Shown piece by piece: positions 1 to 14,203 of a stretch of DNA of 64,000 nt (position 1 is its first letter; each line of letters opens with the position of its first letter). Under the pieces are notes generated by a model. It saw only the letters and a program-made list of their open reading frames with translations, searched no databases and was not told the DNA's origin. The DNA comes from Amphirosellinia nigrospora (lineage: Eukaryota; Ascomycota; Sordariomycetes; Xylariales; Xylariaceae): NCBI GenBank assembly GCA_004123355.1, contig SCHM01000002.1, forward strand, positions 3,286,001 to 3,350,000, read 5' to 3'. Position numbers and translations under genes: made by a program.

Positions 1-2177
1 GCCCGTTTGACACGCACATTCGAGCGGGTGGGTATATCGTAAACCGTTTCTTAACGGGCATAAGGCCACAAGAGTACTATTTCCATCACATGGCTGGACG
101 AGAAGGCCTTATCGATACAGCTGTCAAAACCTCGCGGTCAGGATACCTGCAGAGGTGTCTGATTAAAGGTATGGAAGGCCTCAAGGTCTCTTACGACACG
201 TCAGTTCGAGATTCGGATGGCTCTATGGTACAGTTCTTGTATGGTGAAGATGGGCTGGACATCACGAAGCAGAAATACCTTAATGATTTTGAGTTTGTCC
301 TTCGCAACCAAACATCACAGGTCCATCGACTTGGAATTGCCGAGCGAGGGTGGGATCAGGATGTCTACGAATCTAAGGACTACGCCCAAAAGTACCAAAA
401 GAAAGCGACCAAGCAAGCCCTCGGGAATGATCCAAGAGGTCTTGACCCTATTCAGGCCGAGCTTAACCCCAACAGACACGCCTTTGCCACTTCAGAAAAG
501 TTCTATCTGAAGGTTTCAGATTATATTAAGAAGAATAAGCATGGTCTGATCAAGGAGAAAGGGGAGAAAAGTGTTAAGTCGACTTCCAAGGGACTCGTAC
601 CCCGGAAATACGCGGAGAAGATATTTCACTCGAAGTATCTAAGCTCTCTCGTAGAACCGGGTGAGGCTGTTGGCATTGTTGCAGGACAGTCAGTTGGTGA
701 GCCATCTACTCAGATGACGTTGAACACATTTCATTTGGCTGGTCACTCCGCCAAGAACGTCACACTGGGTATTCCCCGTTTGAGAGAAATCTTGATGACA
801 GCTAGTGATCATATTTCAACACCATCCATGACGTTATTGCTGCATCCAGAGCTTTCCGAAGCAGAAGGCGAGACTTTTGCCAAAGCGATCAGTGTTCTTC
901 CTGTTGCTCATGTTGTTGATGAGGTGACCGTAAAGGAGCGAGTCGGCAAAGGCGTCGGCCACCGCCTGGCTAAGATGTTCGACGTACATCTCAAATTCTT
1001 CAGTTCCAAGGAGTACAAACAGACATATGCCATTACCATATCAGATGTGTTGAACGCGGTGGAGATCAAGCTACTGCCTATATTAGAAAGGCTTGTGAAG
1101 AAGGAAATCAAGGCCAAGCTAGATAAGGAGAACGCAGCGGTACCCGAAGTCGGCGCAACGGTCGGCGTTGTCGAAATGGCTGCAGCGAACCCTGACGCTG
1201 CGCCTCAAGATGACGATGATGATGATGACGATGGGGACGATGATGCCACTAATGATAAACAACGCGCCAACCGTGCTCAAGCCGTCTCGTATGGAGCAAA
1301 CGATGACGATGACGATGAGATCCAGAGGCGGTTAGAGCGTGAAGCGTCACCCGATGACTCAGATGAGGAGGAACACGAAGATGAAGGGTTTGGTGGCAGT
1401 CCGCCTCCTTCCGGCGATGAAGACGAGGAAATGGGTGACAAGGCCAACCAGAGCGAGCGCAATCGTGGTCGAGAAGGGCGTGTCAAAGAGAGGACACCAA
1501 CCATATCCCGATTCGAGTGTGACGAGGCCCAAGGCGAGTGGTGTGACTTCACACTCGAATACGACTCCAACATACCCAAGGTACTCATGCTGAGCATCGT
1601 GCAAGAAGCTGCCCGCAAGTCCCTCATTCAGCAAATTCCCGGAATACGCTCCTGTATATATGTGGCCCAAGAAAAGACAAAAGATATCTATACGGGTGAG
1701 GAAGTACACAGAAACGTAATTCACACGGATGGCGTCAACCTAGAGGCGATGCAGAAGTATGGTGACTTCATCAATCCAAACACAATCAAGACCAACGATA
1801 TCGCGGCGGTCCTCCGAGTATACGGAGTGGAAGCGGCGCGGCAGAGCGTGATCCTCGAGCTCGGTGGTGTGTTCGGTGGTCACGGTATCAGCGTCGACAA
1901 CCGACATCTAAACCTGATCGCTGATTACATGACGCGAAACGGAAGCTTTACCCCATTCAATCGTAACGGTCTTAAGGGTAATGTCAGTCCATTTACAAAG
2001 ATGAGTTTCGAGACAACCTTGTCTTTCCTCAAGGACGCCCTTCTCGATGGGGATTGGGATGACCTCACGACGCCCAGTGGTCGCATCGTCATGGGCCGGC
2101 TTGGCAAGATTGGAACAGGCGCATTTGACGTCTTGACCCGACTCCATGTCAAGAATGGGAAGAACCACGTGGGTTGA
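1..2177 (+). CDS. RPA190: RNA polymerase I largest subunit (A190), 3' part
   Basis: The reading frame is open from base 3, so the gene begins upstream of the window; the ATG at 90 is internal. The product is the largest catalytic subunit of RNA polymerase I, which transcribes 35S rRNA in the nucleolus. The conserved block RPQEYYFHHMAGREGLIDTA lies at about 45-120. The trigger-loop region, containing GIVAGQSVGEPSTQMTLNTF, lies at about 670-730. An acidic linker rich in Asp/Glu, at about 1207-1440, sits in the jaw region, as is usual for A190 and unlike Pol II Rpb1. The C-terminal clamp segment with GVEAARQSVILELGGVFGGH follows at about 1820-1885. The frame stays open to the TGA at 2175-2177 with no intron and no frame break. 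No heptad-repeat CTD is present, as expected for Pol I. Confidence 0.97.
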   Translation, partial: PFDTHIRAGGYIVNRFLTGIRPQEYYFHHMAGREGLIDTAVKTSRSGYLQRCLIKGMEGLKVSYDTSVRDSDGSMVQFLYGEDGLDITKQKYLNDFEFVLRNQTSQVHRLGIAERGWDQDVYESKDYAQKYQKKATKQALGNDPRGLDPIQAELNPNRHAFATSEKFYLKVSDYIKKNKHGLIKEKGEKSVKSTSKGLVPRKYAEKIFHSKYLSSLVEPGEAVGIVAGQSVGEPSTQMTLNTFHLAGHSAKNVTLGIPRLREILMTASDHISTPSMTLLLHPELSEAEGETFAKAISVLPVAHVVDEVTVKERVGKGVGHRLAKMFDVHLKFFSSKEYKQTYAITISDVLNAVEIKLLPILERLVKKEIKAKLDKENAAVPEVGATVGVVEMAAANPDAAPQDDDDDDDDGDDDATNDKQRANRAQAVSYGANDDDDDEIQRRLEREASPDDSDEEEHEDEGFGGSPPPSGDEDEEMGDKANQSERNRGREGRVKERTPTISRFECDEAQGEWCDFTLEYDSNIPKVLMLSIVQEAARKSLIQQIPGIRSCIYVAQEKTKDIYTGEEVHRNVIHTDGVNLEAMQKYGDFINPNTIKTNDIAAVLRVYGVEAARQSVILELGGVFGGHGISVDNRHLNLIADYMTRNGSFTPFNRNGLKGNVSPFTKMSFETTLSFLKDALLDGDWDDLTTPSGRIVMGRLGKIGTGAFDVLTRLHVKNGKNHVG

Positions 2178-2616
2178 AAATGACGATTGTATAAGAGCAA
2201 AGAGGAGAGCAGAGTTATATGATTGGCGTTCCGGTGTATAATGGGAGGAGCTGTGATAGTATTTTATATCAAAAGAGTGTACATCACTCTCTCACGTAGA
2301 AGTCAAACCAGCACAAATTCTCAGATTTGAAAATGCTTCCGAAGACCCCAGAGTACTTCGCCTTACCACTTATGTCCACCATTTACCGAAATAGAATGGG
2401 GAACCCGAGGCCGTGAACCACAAGATGCCTAGCTCCTGGGCGAATGATAACCGACGACAAGTCGGCAATTCAACTTAGAATGCACAACTTTAAACTGAGT
2501 TCAGCAGCATTCCATTAAACGTGCGCGCCCTCCTCCAGGTAAAGCAAAAGGCGGGTAACTATCTGAGTCTCCCATGTGCATTCTTCGTATCATTTAGGTA
2601 CCCGGACATTTGCAAT
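2178..2616. other. intergenic, RPA190 to GSTK-like gene
   Basis: About 440 bases holding the RPA190 3' UTR and the promoter of the next gene. I see no ORF with family resemblance and no RNA gene. Confidence 0.6.
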
Positions 2617-3886
2617 ATGGGTGCACTCGAGATCACGCTCTATGTGGACGTCGTCAGCCCGTTTTCCTATGCGGCTTTCCATATTCTCCAGGTAGGTTTG
2701 ATCCCGTAGCCATCTCGTCGTCATATATTCACCGCCTCTTCTGCACCTATATACTCTTGTTCCTCCGTATGTGTGTGACTATGCTCTTCCCTAGGCAGTC
2801 AGTCGTATTTACGCAGATTTAAACCAAACGAAGCGCTAATCCCGTTCGCAATTAGAACGATGCTACTTTCCGGGATGTAAAGAAGACGTACGTCCCGGTG
2901 TTTCTCGGTGGAATTATGAATATGGTGAGTCTTCCCTAATCTAGGCTCTTGTATTTACCTACCGAGGTGTCTAGAGAGAGTCGCTACTACCTAGAGCTAC
3001 CTGGGTAAGGTGAAGCGAAAACTAACATTGAATTCTAGGCTGGGAACACACCGCCGATCCGGATTAAGAGTATGTCACTGTTCACGATGTCTATTTGTTC
3101 AGCCTATGATCTTGATCAAGCGGGATATACGATGTTTCAGTATCACGTCTTCGCTGAATCTGACATTGGTCCTACTTTATTCATTTATATATATATATAT
3201 ATATATACCAAAGATGAAGCACCCCGGCCCCTCGCCTACTCAACACCCCTCCCAAGCCATCTATCTCACAAGAAAACAGACAAGGACACGTGGATCAGCA
3301 AAGAGCGCGTCCGCTGGGCCCAGGCCTTCAATATCCCCATGAAGGCCGAAATGCCCCCGAACTTCCCCCGAACACGCTGCAGGTTATGCGTGCGCTGTGC
3401 GGCGTCGCCGACGATCAGGATAAGCTATGCGCCATCCTCGAGCGCCTACACCACGAGTTCTGGGTCCACCATGCGCAGATCGCGCTCCCGGATGTCTTCG
3501 GACCTATCCTCAAGGACATTCTGGGGTCTGAGGAGGGCGAGAGAGGTACGTTGTGGTGCTGCGTCGAATTTCCGCTTGATTATTCTCGAGCCGACCAAGG
3601 TCGTCGTAAGAAGGCATGGTCGAGAGAGAAAACGCGACACAGAAAACTAACCCACCCATCCCCCCATCTAGTCCTCTCCGAAGCCGCCACGAAAGGCAAG
3701 GCAACCCTCCTGAAGAACACGGACGGTGCCTTCGCGTCCGGCGCTTTCGGCCTACCCTGGCTGGTGTGCACCAACGCCAAGGGCGAGACGGAGGGCTTCT
3801 GGGGCGTCGACCACTTCGGCCATGTCGCGCGGTTCCTCGAACTGCCGAAGCCCGGGGACACGGGCGGCTGGAAATCGTTACTGTGA
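2617..3886 (+). CDS. kappa-class glutathione transferase / HCCA isomerase-like protein
   Basis: DsbA-fold glutathione transferase of the kappa / 2-hydroxychromene-2-carboxylate isomerase family, usually mitochondrial or peroxisomal. Proposed exons are 2617-2691, 2856-2924, 3039-3069, 3280-3545 and 3672-3886, all with GT..AG introns and compatible phases. The N-terminus reads LYVDVVSPFSYAAFHIL, with the catalytic-type Ser in SPFS. Next come VPVFLGGIMNM and AGNTPPIRIKNKDTWI. The C-terminal half contains FASGAFGLPWLVCTNAKGE, the cis-Pro loop region of the family. The third intron (3070-3279) carries a TA dinucleotide tract. In exon 4 the frame slips at the C run 3365-3369 (MPPNFP continues one frame over as PNTLQVMRALC), consistent with one missing C. 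The family call is firm; the substrate is unknown. Confidence 0.88.
3186..3207. repeat. TA dinucleotide microsatellite
   Basis: A run of about 11 alternating T/A units inside the third intron of the GSTK-like gene. Confidence 0.9.
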
Positions 3887-4580
3887 GCGTGGGTAGCAGC
3901 TGATGCGTGCACTAGATAGATGCAAGTTATTTCCAGGAAGATAGATGGGATAGTTTAAGATAGGCACCTGTGCGATACCTATACACTCAAGAATTGAGGC
4001 CTTGCGATGTTCTAAACAGGCGCCAAGAAGTGAGAATAGTGTACCTTGCCCATTGTCTACCCTTCAGTACTCGAGAGTTGCGTCGCGACGGGCAGCACGA
4101 TTGACCAGTACACATAGAAGAGGTAGCATCTAGTACATATCCATGCAATGCGATAATGCAGTGACAAACAGTTCCACAATACTAGGCACCAGAGTCGTGA
4201 CAACTGACGCCCGCCTCGTCGTACTCTAGTATAGTATTTTTATCACGTTTGGACGACGATACAGTCCGCAGGATCAATCACACAAGGAGGTATGCAGGTC
4301 GATCGAGTGCAAGTCACGACATGGTCAAGGGGAGTTGGTTTAAGTTTGTTCAGTTCATGTTCAGATTCATGTGTTCAGTATAGCAGTGCTCGATGGCAGC
4401 TGCTCTATCACTGATGTACAACCCATGCCTTTTAAAGCAATGCAAACACTAACGCCGCGATTACCCTTTCCCTGTAAAAACCGAAGTCGTCATGCCATCC
4501 CAGAAGAATCATCAAAAAGGTGTATCACATCCTCCACTGTGTTGTTGTCGAGTTTGTGGTACTAGAACGAATCGAGCGAT
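3887..4580. other. intergenic, convergent 3' ends
   Basis: About 690 bases between the end of the GSTK-like gene (+) and the end of histone H3 (-). It should hold both 3' UTRs. No supported gene. Confidence 0.55.
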
Positions 4581-5222
<642 letters not shown>

Positions 5223-5371
5223 GGTGATGGATGAAGACGAGGCTGTTGAGTTGATGAGTGTTGTGATGATTGATGAAAGACGCGATGATGTTGATGGCTG
5301 CAGTGTGGATGTGCAGATTGTAGATGGAGATGGGAGTGGTAAGTGGAAGAGTTGTGGGCGGGGTGGGAGAG

Positions 5372-5382
5372 CCTTAAATAAG
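5372..5382 (-). promoter_or_regulatory. TATA-like element of histone H3
   Basis: Minus-strand TTATTTAAGG, about 150 bases upstream of the H3 ATG at 5222. The assignment rests on sequence and position only. Confidence 0.45.
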
Positions 5383-6660
5383 TGAGAAAGGGCTGCCTGC
5401 GTTGATCGATTTAAGCGTGGCTGATTGTGCAAAGTGCTGCGCGGCAAAAGTATAGGTGAATGGGGTCACCTAGCGCGTTGACTTTGCTGCGTGCGTGCGC
5501 TCTGATCTGGGCTGACTAGGTATTGTTTGGGGCAGGAGGGGATCGAACTAGGGAAGGCAGGGGAAGTCAGGTGGGTCAGGCAATTGCAAGTTGTGTTGAT
5601 TTTTTCGGGGGCAGACAGGGGTGCGGTTTCCTGTATTGGAGTCCTTTGATTTTAGGTGGCATTTCTTACCTTCAAAAGTGCTACTAATTTTGATTGGCTG
5701 CTTATGCGTGAGAAATGATGTGGGGCCTGCCCAAAGATGGCCAACTGATCAAAGGTTGCAATTAGACCTTCTGCTGTCTATTCCTATTCTAGTGTGTTAC
5801 AACAACTCTACGTTGCGATTTTGCACCTGCATCAATCTAAATGTAATTATCATAAGGCTTCAAATGGCTATTCTGTAGTCTCTAGTCCTCTACACCAGTC
5901 TTGGACGGATAGGGAAATCGCAAGCAGGCTGTAGGTCTCTAAGGATCAAGATCTCAGGAGGGTAAACTACCTGTTAGATGGAGAGTACCTTTACATATTG
6001 GAAAGCATGTATGGATCAAAAATCTATCGGTCCATCGATTTGGTGGATCTGTAAGTATTGTCTGCTGCAGAACCATATCATCATGCCTCTTTAAGACTGT
6101 CCACCCACGTCTATGGTGACGGGTGACTAGGCGAAGCGCTATGGCACCAACAACGCGTATAGTGAATATAGCTGACTAGGACTAGTAAGGCTTGGTTTGC
6201 AAAGTAATCAGGCTTATCATATAGTAGGCAGTATAGTATCGGTGTGCTGTCGGGAAGTTACAACCTTAATTACATATTGAATTCCAGCTTCACCCATTAA
6301 GGGTTGAATGTTGAGGAATGCAAATTGATGATTGGCTAGGTTAGAAAGGCCTTTAAGCATCAGCGCATCCCAAGAAGGCATGGTCAATAGGAATCGCCGG
6401 GCTGGCGCTGCAGGTGGGGTTCGCATGTTGCTGCAGCCACTTTCCCTACCTAGATGGCGATTTTTGGTTGGTTGGTCTTACCCACCGCCGGGGCTCTTAT
6501 CGTGCTGATTGCTTGCTCTGATGCCAGGCACGCTTGTTTGATCCACAGTACCAAGTCGCGCGCCCGCGTCTGTTTTCTCGTGCCGCTAGGTGCCGTACCT
6601 CGACGCGTTAGGTGCTTCTCCCAGGCTGATCTGATTTCGGCTGCCCACTCCACTCTCTTC

Positions 6661-6669
6661 CTATTTAAC
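6661..6669 (+). promoter_or_regulatory. TATA-like element of histone H4
   Basis: CTATTTAAC lies about 165 bases upstream of the H4 ATG at 6831 and is followed by a pyrimidine/CA-rich leader typical of highly expressed fungal genes. Confidence 0.45.
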
Positions 6670-6830
6670 AACCCTTCGTCTTCCCCACGTTCTTCCATCC
6701 TTACTCGATACCACTTCCATCCACCAATACACCCACCAACAACCACCCATTCTCAGCCTCATTCGCCATCATTGCCTTGTGCAATCCACCAACACCTCTA
6801 TTCCATAACCTTAATTAAACCTTCATCAAC

Positions 6831-7307
<477 letters not shown>

Positions 7308-10300
7308 AGCGTTCTCTTGTTTTCATGGGGACTGGGGAGTTCATGTCTGTTACGAAATGTCATTATTCGCACGCACACACATACACATACACTTGCCACG
7401 CTGAGCATGCGTCGCCTCGTGGTTTTGGTCATGATGATCATGGGAATGGGTTCTTGCTTTTTCGGGGTGTTACATGTACCATAAGGGTCCGGGGGTCTAC
7501 AGGATTCGTTTGAGGATAATCGATCGATCCGTCAAGGAAGTTTTGTGAACAAGCTCTACTATTGATGTCTTCTGTGACTGCCTCTGTAATCATTCGCGTA
7601 ATCCGTGGTAGCCATTTGCATTGTGTCTTGAATCGTAAACTGTTTGGTTGTATGTGGTATCCGTGCTGCTGGCCATCTATAAATTGGTTCAACAGGTCTG
7701 CCTTTCTAATTCCGCTCGTTAACAAATAGTTGTAATCCCTACTATAGTCGCAATTGAAATCAAGCACGAAAATATGCGAAGTGTTGCCGCGGTAAATCCG
7801 TGGCGACTCACAGTTTCAATTTTCAACGTGACCAGGTTAAACAATAATGATTGTGGATACAACGCGTTTAGTGTGAGTCACAACTTCACTTGATTTGCGC
7901 TTCTCCAGATAGGCATCCTCTGCAGCGCGTCATGCAGAAACTTGAAGGGATTGTAGAAGTGCAGATCGAAGTGTGGGAGTTTGTCCTCCCATAATTCGTT
8001 AGTACATGTGGGTCGCACGGACTAACTGTAGGGTAGGTGCTCCCAATGAAATGCCATGCTACGAGATGAGATTTGTTTAGATGGGGTTTAAACTACGTAT
8101 TCATGATGTACAAAATATTTCTTATGTGTCTGTATTGTATTCGCAGGCTTTTAGGACGTTGCGGGTGGTTAGGGTGGATGAGTTGTTGGTAGCATGTATT
8201 GAACCTAAGTGATTTGTGAAAGTGACACTCTCTCCTTAAAACCACAACGCGAGGCATTGACAACCAACACAGCTCAATGGAATGTCTATTTTAATATTTT
8301 ACACCCTCTCCTAACTTTCTTTCGGTCCGATGTCCAACTTGTTGATACACAGGCACAATGCTAGTCCTCATCACCCAACACGGAAGACACTGCGGCGCCT
8401 CGGAATACGTGAATATTCAATGACACAGATGTTAGTATTAAATATCCGACGTGCTAATTAACTCCATTGGGCATTAACCGTCGGATCATGATTATGGGCT
8501 GCTGGGCAGCCAGATACTAAAATGACCACGGCGCGTGTTTCACTTAAACGCGGACACCCATACAACTCCGTGCGAACGGCCGGTGTTGAGCTATTAGTAA
8601 ACTTGGATGAGTCACCGGCTCGGTGGGATGTCCGTCCACATGAACTTCAAGAGGGGGGGTACTACTACTTTATATGAGACGTCAACACGTCAGTATAGCG
8701 AACCAGTAGGTTAACAAGGAATCAAGTAGCTACTGACCACTTGCCATGTATTGGCATTGTATAATGTCATAGCAATATACAGCACGTTATAGGTGGCTAC
8801 TATACCGTGGCCGCGTATACCTCCGGTGTATCCAAGTGCATGTGAGAGTAGTCCTATCAGCTGGGGAGAATTCTCGAGTCTAGACTATAATATAGGTATC
8901 ACGAGCAAAACTACAGTGGTCTGGACCCGGGTAGCTAACTTCTCGGACTACAGTCATGCAGCTACTACATATATTTGGCGGTGAGATACGCTCGCTAGGT
9001 GCTGAATATAGTAAATTGGACGAAATATGGTTTCATCAACGAAACCTGAACAACTACTAGGTCTTCGGAAAGGGAGGGCACCGCGTCGAAACGGAAAGGC
9101 TATCATAGAGAGCCATGAAATTACCGTGTAAGGTTGGTGACACTAGTTCCCATCGTACATGGATACACGACGATGTGTATGAAGGGGCTTACGAACGGGA
9201 CTCTTGTCAAATAAGTGCAATCCGTCGATAGCCGCCTGAATAACGAACGCGTGCGGCATCACGACACATGATAGTACGGCAGGGGCGCCATTTGATGACA
9301 CAACGCAGAGGAACATGAGCTATGGTGTCTGTCTGAGGTGAGTCAGGGGTGCTACGTGGGGTTGTGCCGGAGTTGACGCCTGTGGTACACTTCCTCCTTA
9401 TGTCGACAACCGGGTGCGTGAGAGGTAATTGCGGTACACAAAGTCCTGAGTGGTTGTGTCAGAATGTTCGCGGGAGTCATCCATAGGGGCATAGTACGAC
9501 GTCTGTTGTAGTGTCAAGATTTGAATGCCCCCAAGACCAAAGAACCACCCCCAACCATCCTAGACTGTCATAACAAGGCAATGCCGGTGGTCGACGAAGC
9601 GGCGTGCCTAGCAGGTCGGGCGCTCAGGACGCGGCTATAGTAGAGGGGAGAGGGATGAACGCCACGGCGTCTGAGGTACTTCAAGTGAGAGCGGTGTGCT
9701 GTCCCACTGATGTAGCGTATGACGGTAATATGAGGGATGGGATGATAGACGTGGGAAAGTAGACCATTGAAAGCTTTTTGTTATTGAGGCCATCACATTA
9801 ACTCGGGGCATGCCTAAGAAAAAAAACGCCACGAGGACAACATGTCGAACGCCTGACGCTTGCTCAATGGTAATATTTGGTTCACGCGCGCCCTGCGCCC
9901 CCCAGTCTTTGGAAGCACCGGAGTGACTTGAAATTTGCAAAGAGCACCGCGTGGCCCCATGGGCTCATCTGTTGTCTAACATTCAATAATTGACCCATGG
10001 CCGATAAATAAGTCGTCAACAAGTAAAGGTTACACGATCAAGGGAGGGAGGACGAATTCGCATCGTTATCTAAACTTGTGGGACTATCACTTCATCATCT
10101 AAACTCCTGGCTGTACACCTATGTCGCCTCTTCTGATACATTATGTTAGCATGTCATGACATTGTAGCCTATGTTCACATCACTTCTGAGAGACCATGGG
10201 CTTAACAAGTTGACTAGTTAACAGCCTTGTAATACTCAGCTAGAATAAAGTCAAGCTAAAACTAAAAAGACGAAACGAATTATGATACTTAGCTAAGCTT

Positions 10301-11199
10301 ATCACGATACCTAGTCTATGATAACGAGGTGTTCTTCATAAATATAACTAAACCAATAGCGAGCAAGCCAATAGGCGCGTTTCAACAAACTCTCTATGAT
10401 CCCAGTGGAAAGCAGATAGCCAGGGGTATCCTATCAAGGCGTAGCTAGGCATTGGTGATATCTCAATGAGTTTCTGGACACGGGGTTGCCCCTGCTTTCA
10501 GGGTGCTGGTACACACACGATACAAGAACCTAAAACTTGCTTATTTTTTTGATGCCCGCTGAACAAAGTGCTACACGAGGCTTACTACCACCTATCACGA
10601 CTTCAAGCCCTACACGAACAGGTAGAAAGACTGAGTATTCATCACGGAAGATACCGCTCGTGCTCAGTGGCTAGTTATTGACGAATAGGGGTCGGGTTTC
10701 ACAGCCTTTCCCTTACCTTCAGCTTGGCTTAACTGGTTGAGCATGAACTTGGACGAATGAGTCGGCCTCGTAGCCTGCCTGTCTATGTTTGATAGGCTGG
10801 TGCGAGAGAAGCCGGGCTCGGGCTGTCCGCACGAGGCTGGTTTCTGTTATCCGTCTAAGAAGGCTACCCATGCGATGCGCTTTGTATCGGGCCTTCTCCT
10901 CCCAGCTCGGTATTTATCTCTAGCCGCTCTGTTCAGCAGAACAGGCCCCGGAAGACACGGCTAATTCAAGAAAGAGATGGGAGAAACGCTGTTCTCCCCT
11001 TCCTGCATTCGTAGGCTTTTTTAGTTTGGCTTGCTATATTTTCTATTGTTCATGTGTGGCTTCGATGTTGCAGAAGATGACCTCGGCGCCCCCCGTGCGC
11101 CACAGCTGTACTGGGATACCCTGGCTGCCTTTGGGCGGCCCCGCTCCGTTTGACAGGATTCGTGGTGCGGAATAATAGCCAACGAGATTGTAGGCATTG

Positions 11200-11224
11200 T
11201 TTTTTTTTTTTTTGTTTTTTTTTT
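11200..11224. repeat. poly-T tract
   Basis: About 25 bases of T interrupted by a single G. Low complexity with no known role. Confidence 0.9.
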
Positions 11225-13076
11225 GGCAGTATGTCCTTGTCGTCCCACGTGGTGGCGTTGCTATGCCCCAGGCATTCAATGTTGATTCGCCCTTGTCCTT
11301 TATGGCGCCGTCGTAGTACTGCAAGCCTCGCTAATAGATGGTGGCTGTGCAAATGTAACATGCACATTGCTAGTTGCTTGTATGGCATTCGACACTTTTC
11401 CATCAAGGCGAATCGCATTTTTGGCGACACGTTTCCACTTATGAAGCGAGTGCGATCTTGGGCAGCAGGCATTCGTTGGTACCTTAAGATGAGCAAGGGC
11501 GTGCGGCTTCGGGACCATGCATGGATGCTGAGCTTACGTACGGCAGCAGTATAGCGACACTGCAGACACCCCTCCTCTTCGTGTCCTTGCTTCTTGTCGG
11601 TATTGCTGATGATACCTTATTCCTTATTCTTAGTCACCTGACAAAACACTTGCCATTGAAATCATCGTTATCTCAAGTCACGAGACAGGGGAACGCGCAC
11701 GGGTCACGAGACGCGCATCGTGTTGCCTGGCCGCGTCTTTCCGCCATTGACTCATCACCTCGTCTTAGGCGGCCTCCATACTCAAGAGGTAAACAGCCAC
11801 CGTCGTTGCACTAGCCGTGCGGTTATTGTAGTACACAGATCCGACGGCCCGTCAACTCTCGTAATAGTTAGAAAGCCCCAGTGTTCCTAATACATGGGGA
11901 ACGTGAAAATGACTGACGATGGGCCGGTCTGGCCGACAAGGGGGGATGGTCTCAATTGCAAGCTAGCAGCGATCGATCGGTAACCAACTAAACATACTAC
12001 GTTCAGGGCTACGTTGGCACGGCGCGGCAGAGGGCGGCAGCAGGGCGCGCGGCGTGCGACAATATCTGACACTGACAGGGTTCCACGACAGCCGCTTTTA
12101 AAAGTTTTCAATGGGGAACCAGACCCTCGGGTCTCGCCCGCGTAGGGCTGCTCATCTGACAAGTCGTATACTTAGAGAGAGAGGTAAGGCGCCAACTAAG
12201 TGTCTAGGCTCTGATAGGTACCCGTATCGGTACCGTGTCTTATGCAGGCACCGATAGAGGCGCTGGTCTGGCCTGTACACGTGCAAGGGCTGCCAGCAGT
12301 ACCACCAATGAATGCACCGATCCACCTCAGTTGCGACAAGTTTTGGTCTGGCCAGCGTTTGAACTGGCACCTGGAAACTTCAAGCTGGTCGCATCCGCCG
12401 AAGCTGAGCAATTGTGTATGATGATGCATCGAGATGATGATGGTGATGATGAAGCATCATGGTATTATTCCTCTGACTCTGAGTGAGTAATGCTCAGTAA
12501 TGCCCGATTAAAATGCATGAACCTTGCGACGGCACCGGGAACTTCTCGGCGTTTGCTTGGAAATACGCAATAAGGAATTGAGCGAGAGCCCTATCTCTGC
12601 TTACACATACCTATGCATACGGCAGGGCAAGATGTGTCTCTCGGTCAGATCCCGGACGGGAATGGAGTTAAGGCCGCATTCACCCCCTCGCTCTCACTCT
12701 TTGGGCCCGTACCCCCAACAGTCCCGGCTTTCGAATCTAATAATAAAACAATCATCTACGCATACTTCTGTACACATACCATGCACGCAGCACGGTCCCC
12801 AGGCTAGACAAGGTAGACTAGATAGATGATGTGCATTTGCGGAGTATTACGAGATGCATCCTTTAAAGCCAATCCGAAGTCAGACCGATCATATACTTAC
12901 ATGGATAATGGGAACTTGCCGATTATCTAGATAGATTCGTGTCATTTGTGATCCTTTGCCGCCTCGTGTAACTTGACAACTTGACGAACCCCTTATTCTA
13001 CCAACTACCAACTAAGCGCACGCCGAGGGACATCTCACGAGAGCTGCTTCATACTATTTCAGGTCATGAGCACTAG

Positions 13077-13745
13077 TCATGGGATGGATGATGGATGCGA
13101 TGCGAGCCAGGGCCAAGGAGGCTTGAATAAGCGACCCTCGGTGTATGGCATAGGCACAATATCGTATGCTGTAATTGAGACTCCGGTGTCGCCGGCGAAT
13201 CGCACGTAGGCTGGCACACGGGACGTGATACTGCCGAGAAGGAGAGGCACGGTGAGAGAAGGGGGGAAGAAACAGATACGATGGACCGCTCGGCGTCCCG
13301 AGACTGTGGGCGCTAATAATATCGAAGGTGCTGTCCACACGCCGATCGGAGAACCCGCTGCAAGATGCGTGGATGCTTCCACAGATACAGACATTTTTAT
13401 TCCGCGGGGTCCGCACACCTCGTCGGCCGCTAATGCAGCATTAATGCCGAGCAGCGGATTAAAATTCTTTCTTTTTTCCTTTCTTTCTCTTTTTCTACAT
13501 CCGCACCTGCATCTAGGTAGGTTGTCTTGTGTGGTACTTTCATAAGCCGAAATCCGACTTGGCGAGAGATATGAGATGGAGATGTGAATGTAGCAGGCCG
13601 TCCGGAGTTTCGCATTGCCAGACTCTGGCATGGTGTTCCAGTGGCGTGTTAGTATCGTGGTTTTACTGGGTGAGCCCATGTTCATGCGACAATCTAACCT
13701 GAACCTCACCACCTCGGCCCGCACGATAAACCCAGATCCAAACAT
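13077..13745 (-). CDS. unrecognised 222-codon open frame, doubtful
   Basis: The longest open frame in the 7.3-15.9 kb stretch. It starts MFGSGFIVRAEVV and contains a basic patch RKRERKEKRK near the middle, from a T/C-rich stretch on the plus strand. I recognise no domain. There is no convincing signal peptide, and its composition does not look strongly coding. Another frame on the same strand (13054-13416) is also open. It could be chance, or a lineage-specific gene. Confidence 0.12.
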   Translation of the reverse strand: MFGSGFIVRAEVVRFRLDCRMNMGSPSKTTILTRHWNTMPESGNAKLRTACYIHISISYLSPSRISAYESTTQDNLPRCRCGCRKRERKEKRKNFNPLLGINAALAADEVCGPRGIKMSVSVEASTHLAAGSPIGVWTAPSILLAPTVSGRRAVHRICFFPPSLTVPLLLGSITSRVPAYVRFAGDTGVSITAYDIVPMPYTEGRLFKPPWPWLASHPSSIP

Positions 13746-14140
13746 CCAACCGCACTATACTACTGTAAGTACATACATGTGCCCGGCGTGGGGAGTAAAC
13801 TACGAAGAGTTTTGATACCTTTTCCATGCAGACAGCCTTGATGGGGAAAGCAGCGTAGCTTTCTCATGTAGTGCATGAGTAGTGACTTCAACTCCGTCTT
13901 CTCCGCGTGTATCAGCAGGTTAGGTACACCAGCCCAGTAGCGCCGGAACAAACTTGAGCCGTAGAAAATAGTCATCCGTCACTTACATGGAATCATCGCT
14001 TACAACAGTCATTGATGTCCTGCCTAGGGAAATCGAGTAAATCATGATTAATCCAGATTGCCGGAGAAAGACAGTTTGGCCCCGCTTTCGCATCGGCGCT
14101 AGCGTACTAAATACAGCGCGCACTGCCCACTACCTATGTA

Positions 14141-14203
14141 CCTTACCTAAGGTGCCAGGAGTACCTAGGTAGATAGGTAATAGATAATTAGGTAGGTACC
14201 TAG
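14141..14203. repeat. cluster of TACCTAGGTA-like motifs
   Basis: Several overlapping copies of TACCTA, TAGGTA and GTACCTAG within about 60 bases. The same short words recur in many intergenic spaces of this window (for example near 25600, 27150, 33470, 61877 and 63610). They look like an interspersed short motif, not a gene. Confidence 0.6.

Larger units (their letters stand above)
5223..6830. other. shared divergent promoter region of H3 and H4
   Basis: About 1.6 kb between the start codons of H3 (-) and H4 (+). It carries a TATA-like element at each end. I see no gene in between; the ORF at 6454-6834 is the H4 leader read through and has no family resemblance. Confidence 0.7.

Noticed and set aside
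10100-11020. Possible transposon or LTR relic
   Set aside because: The stretch is AT-rich and stop-rich in places, but I find no paired ends, target duplication or coding remnant, so no element is claimed.
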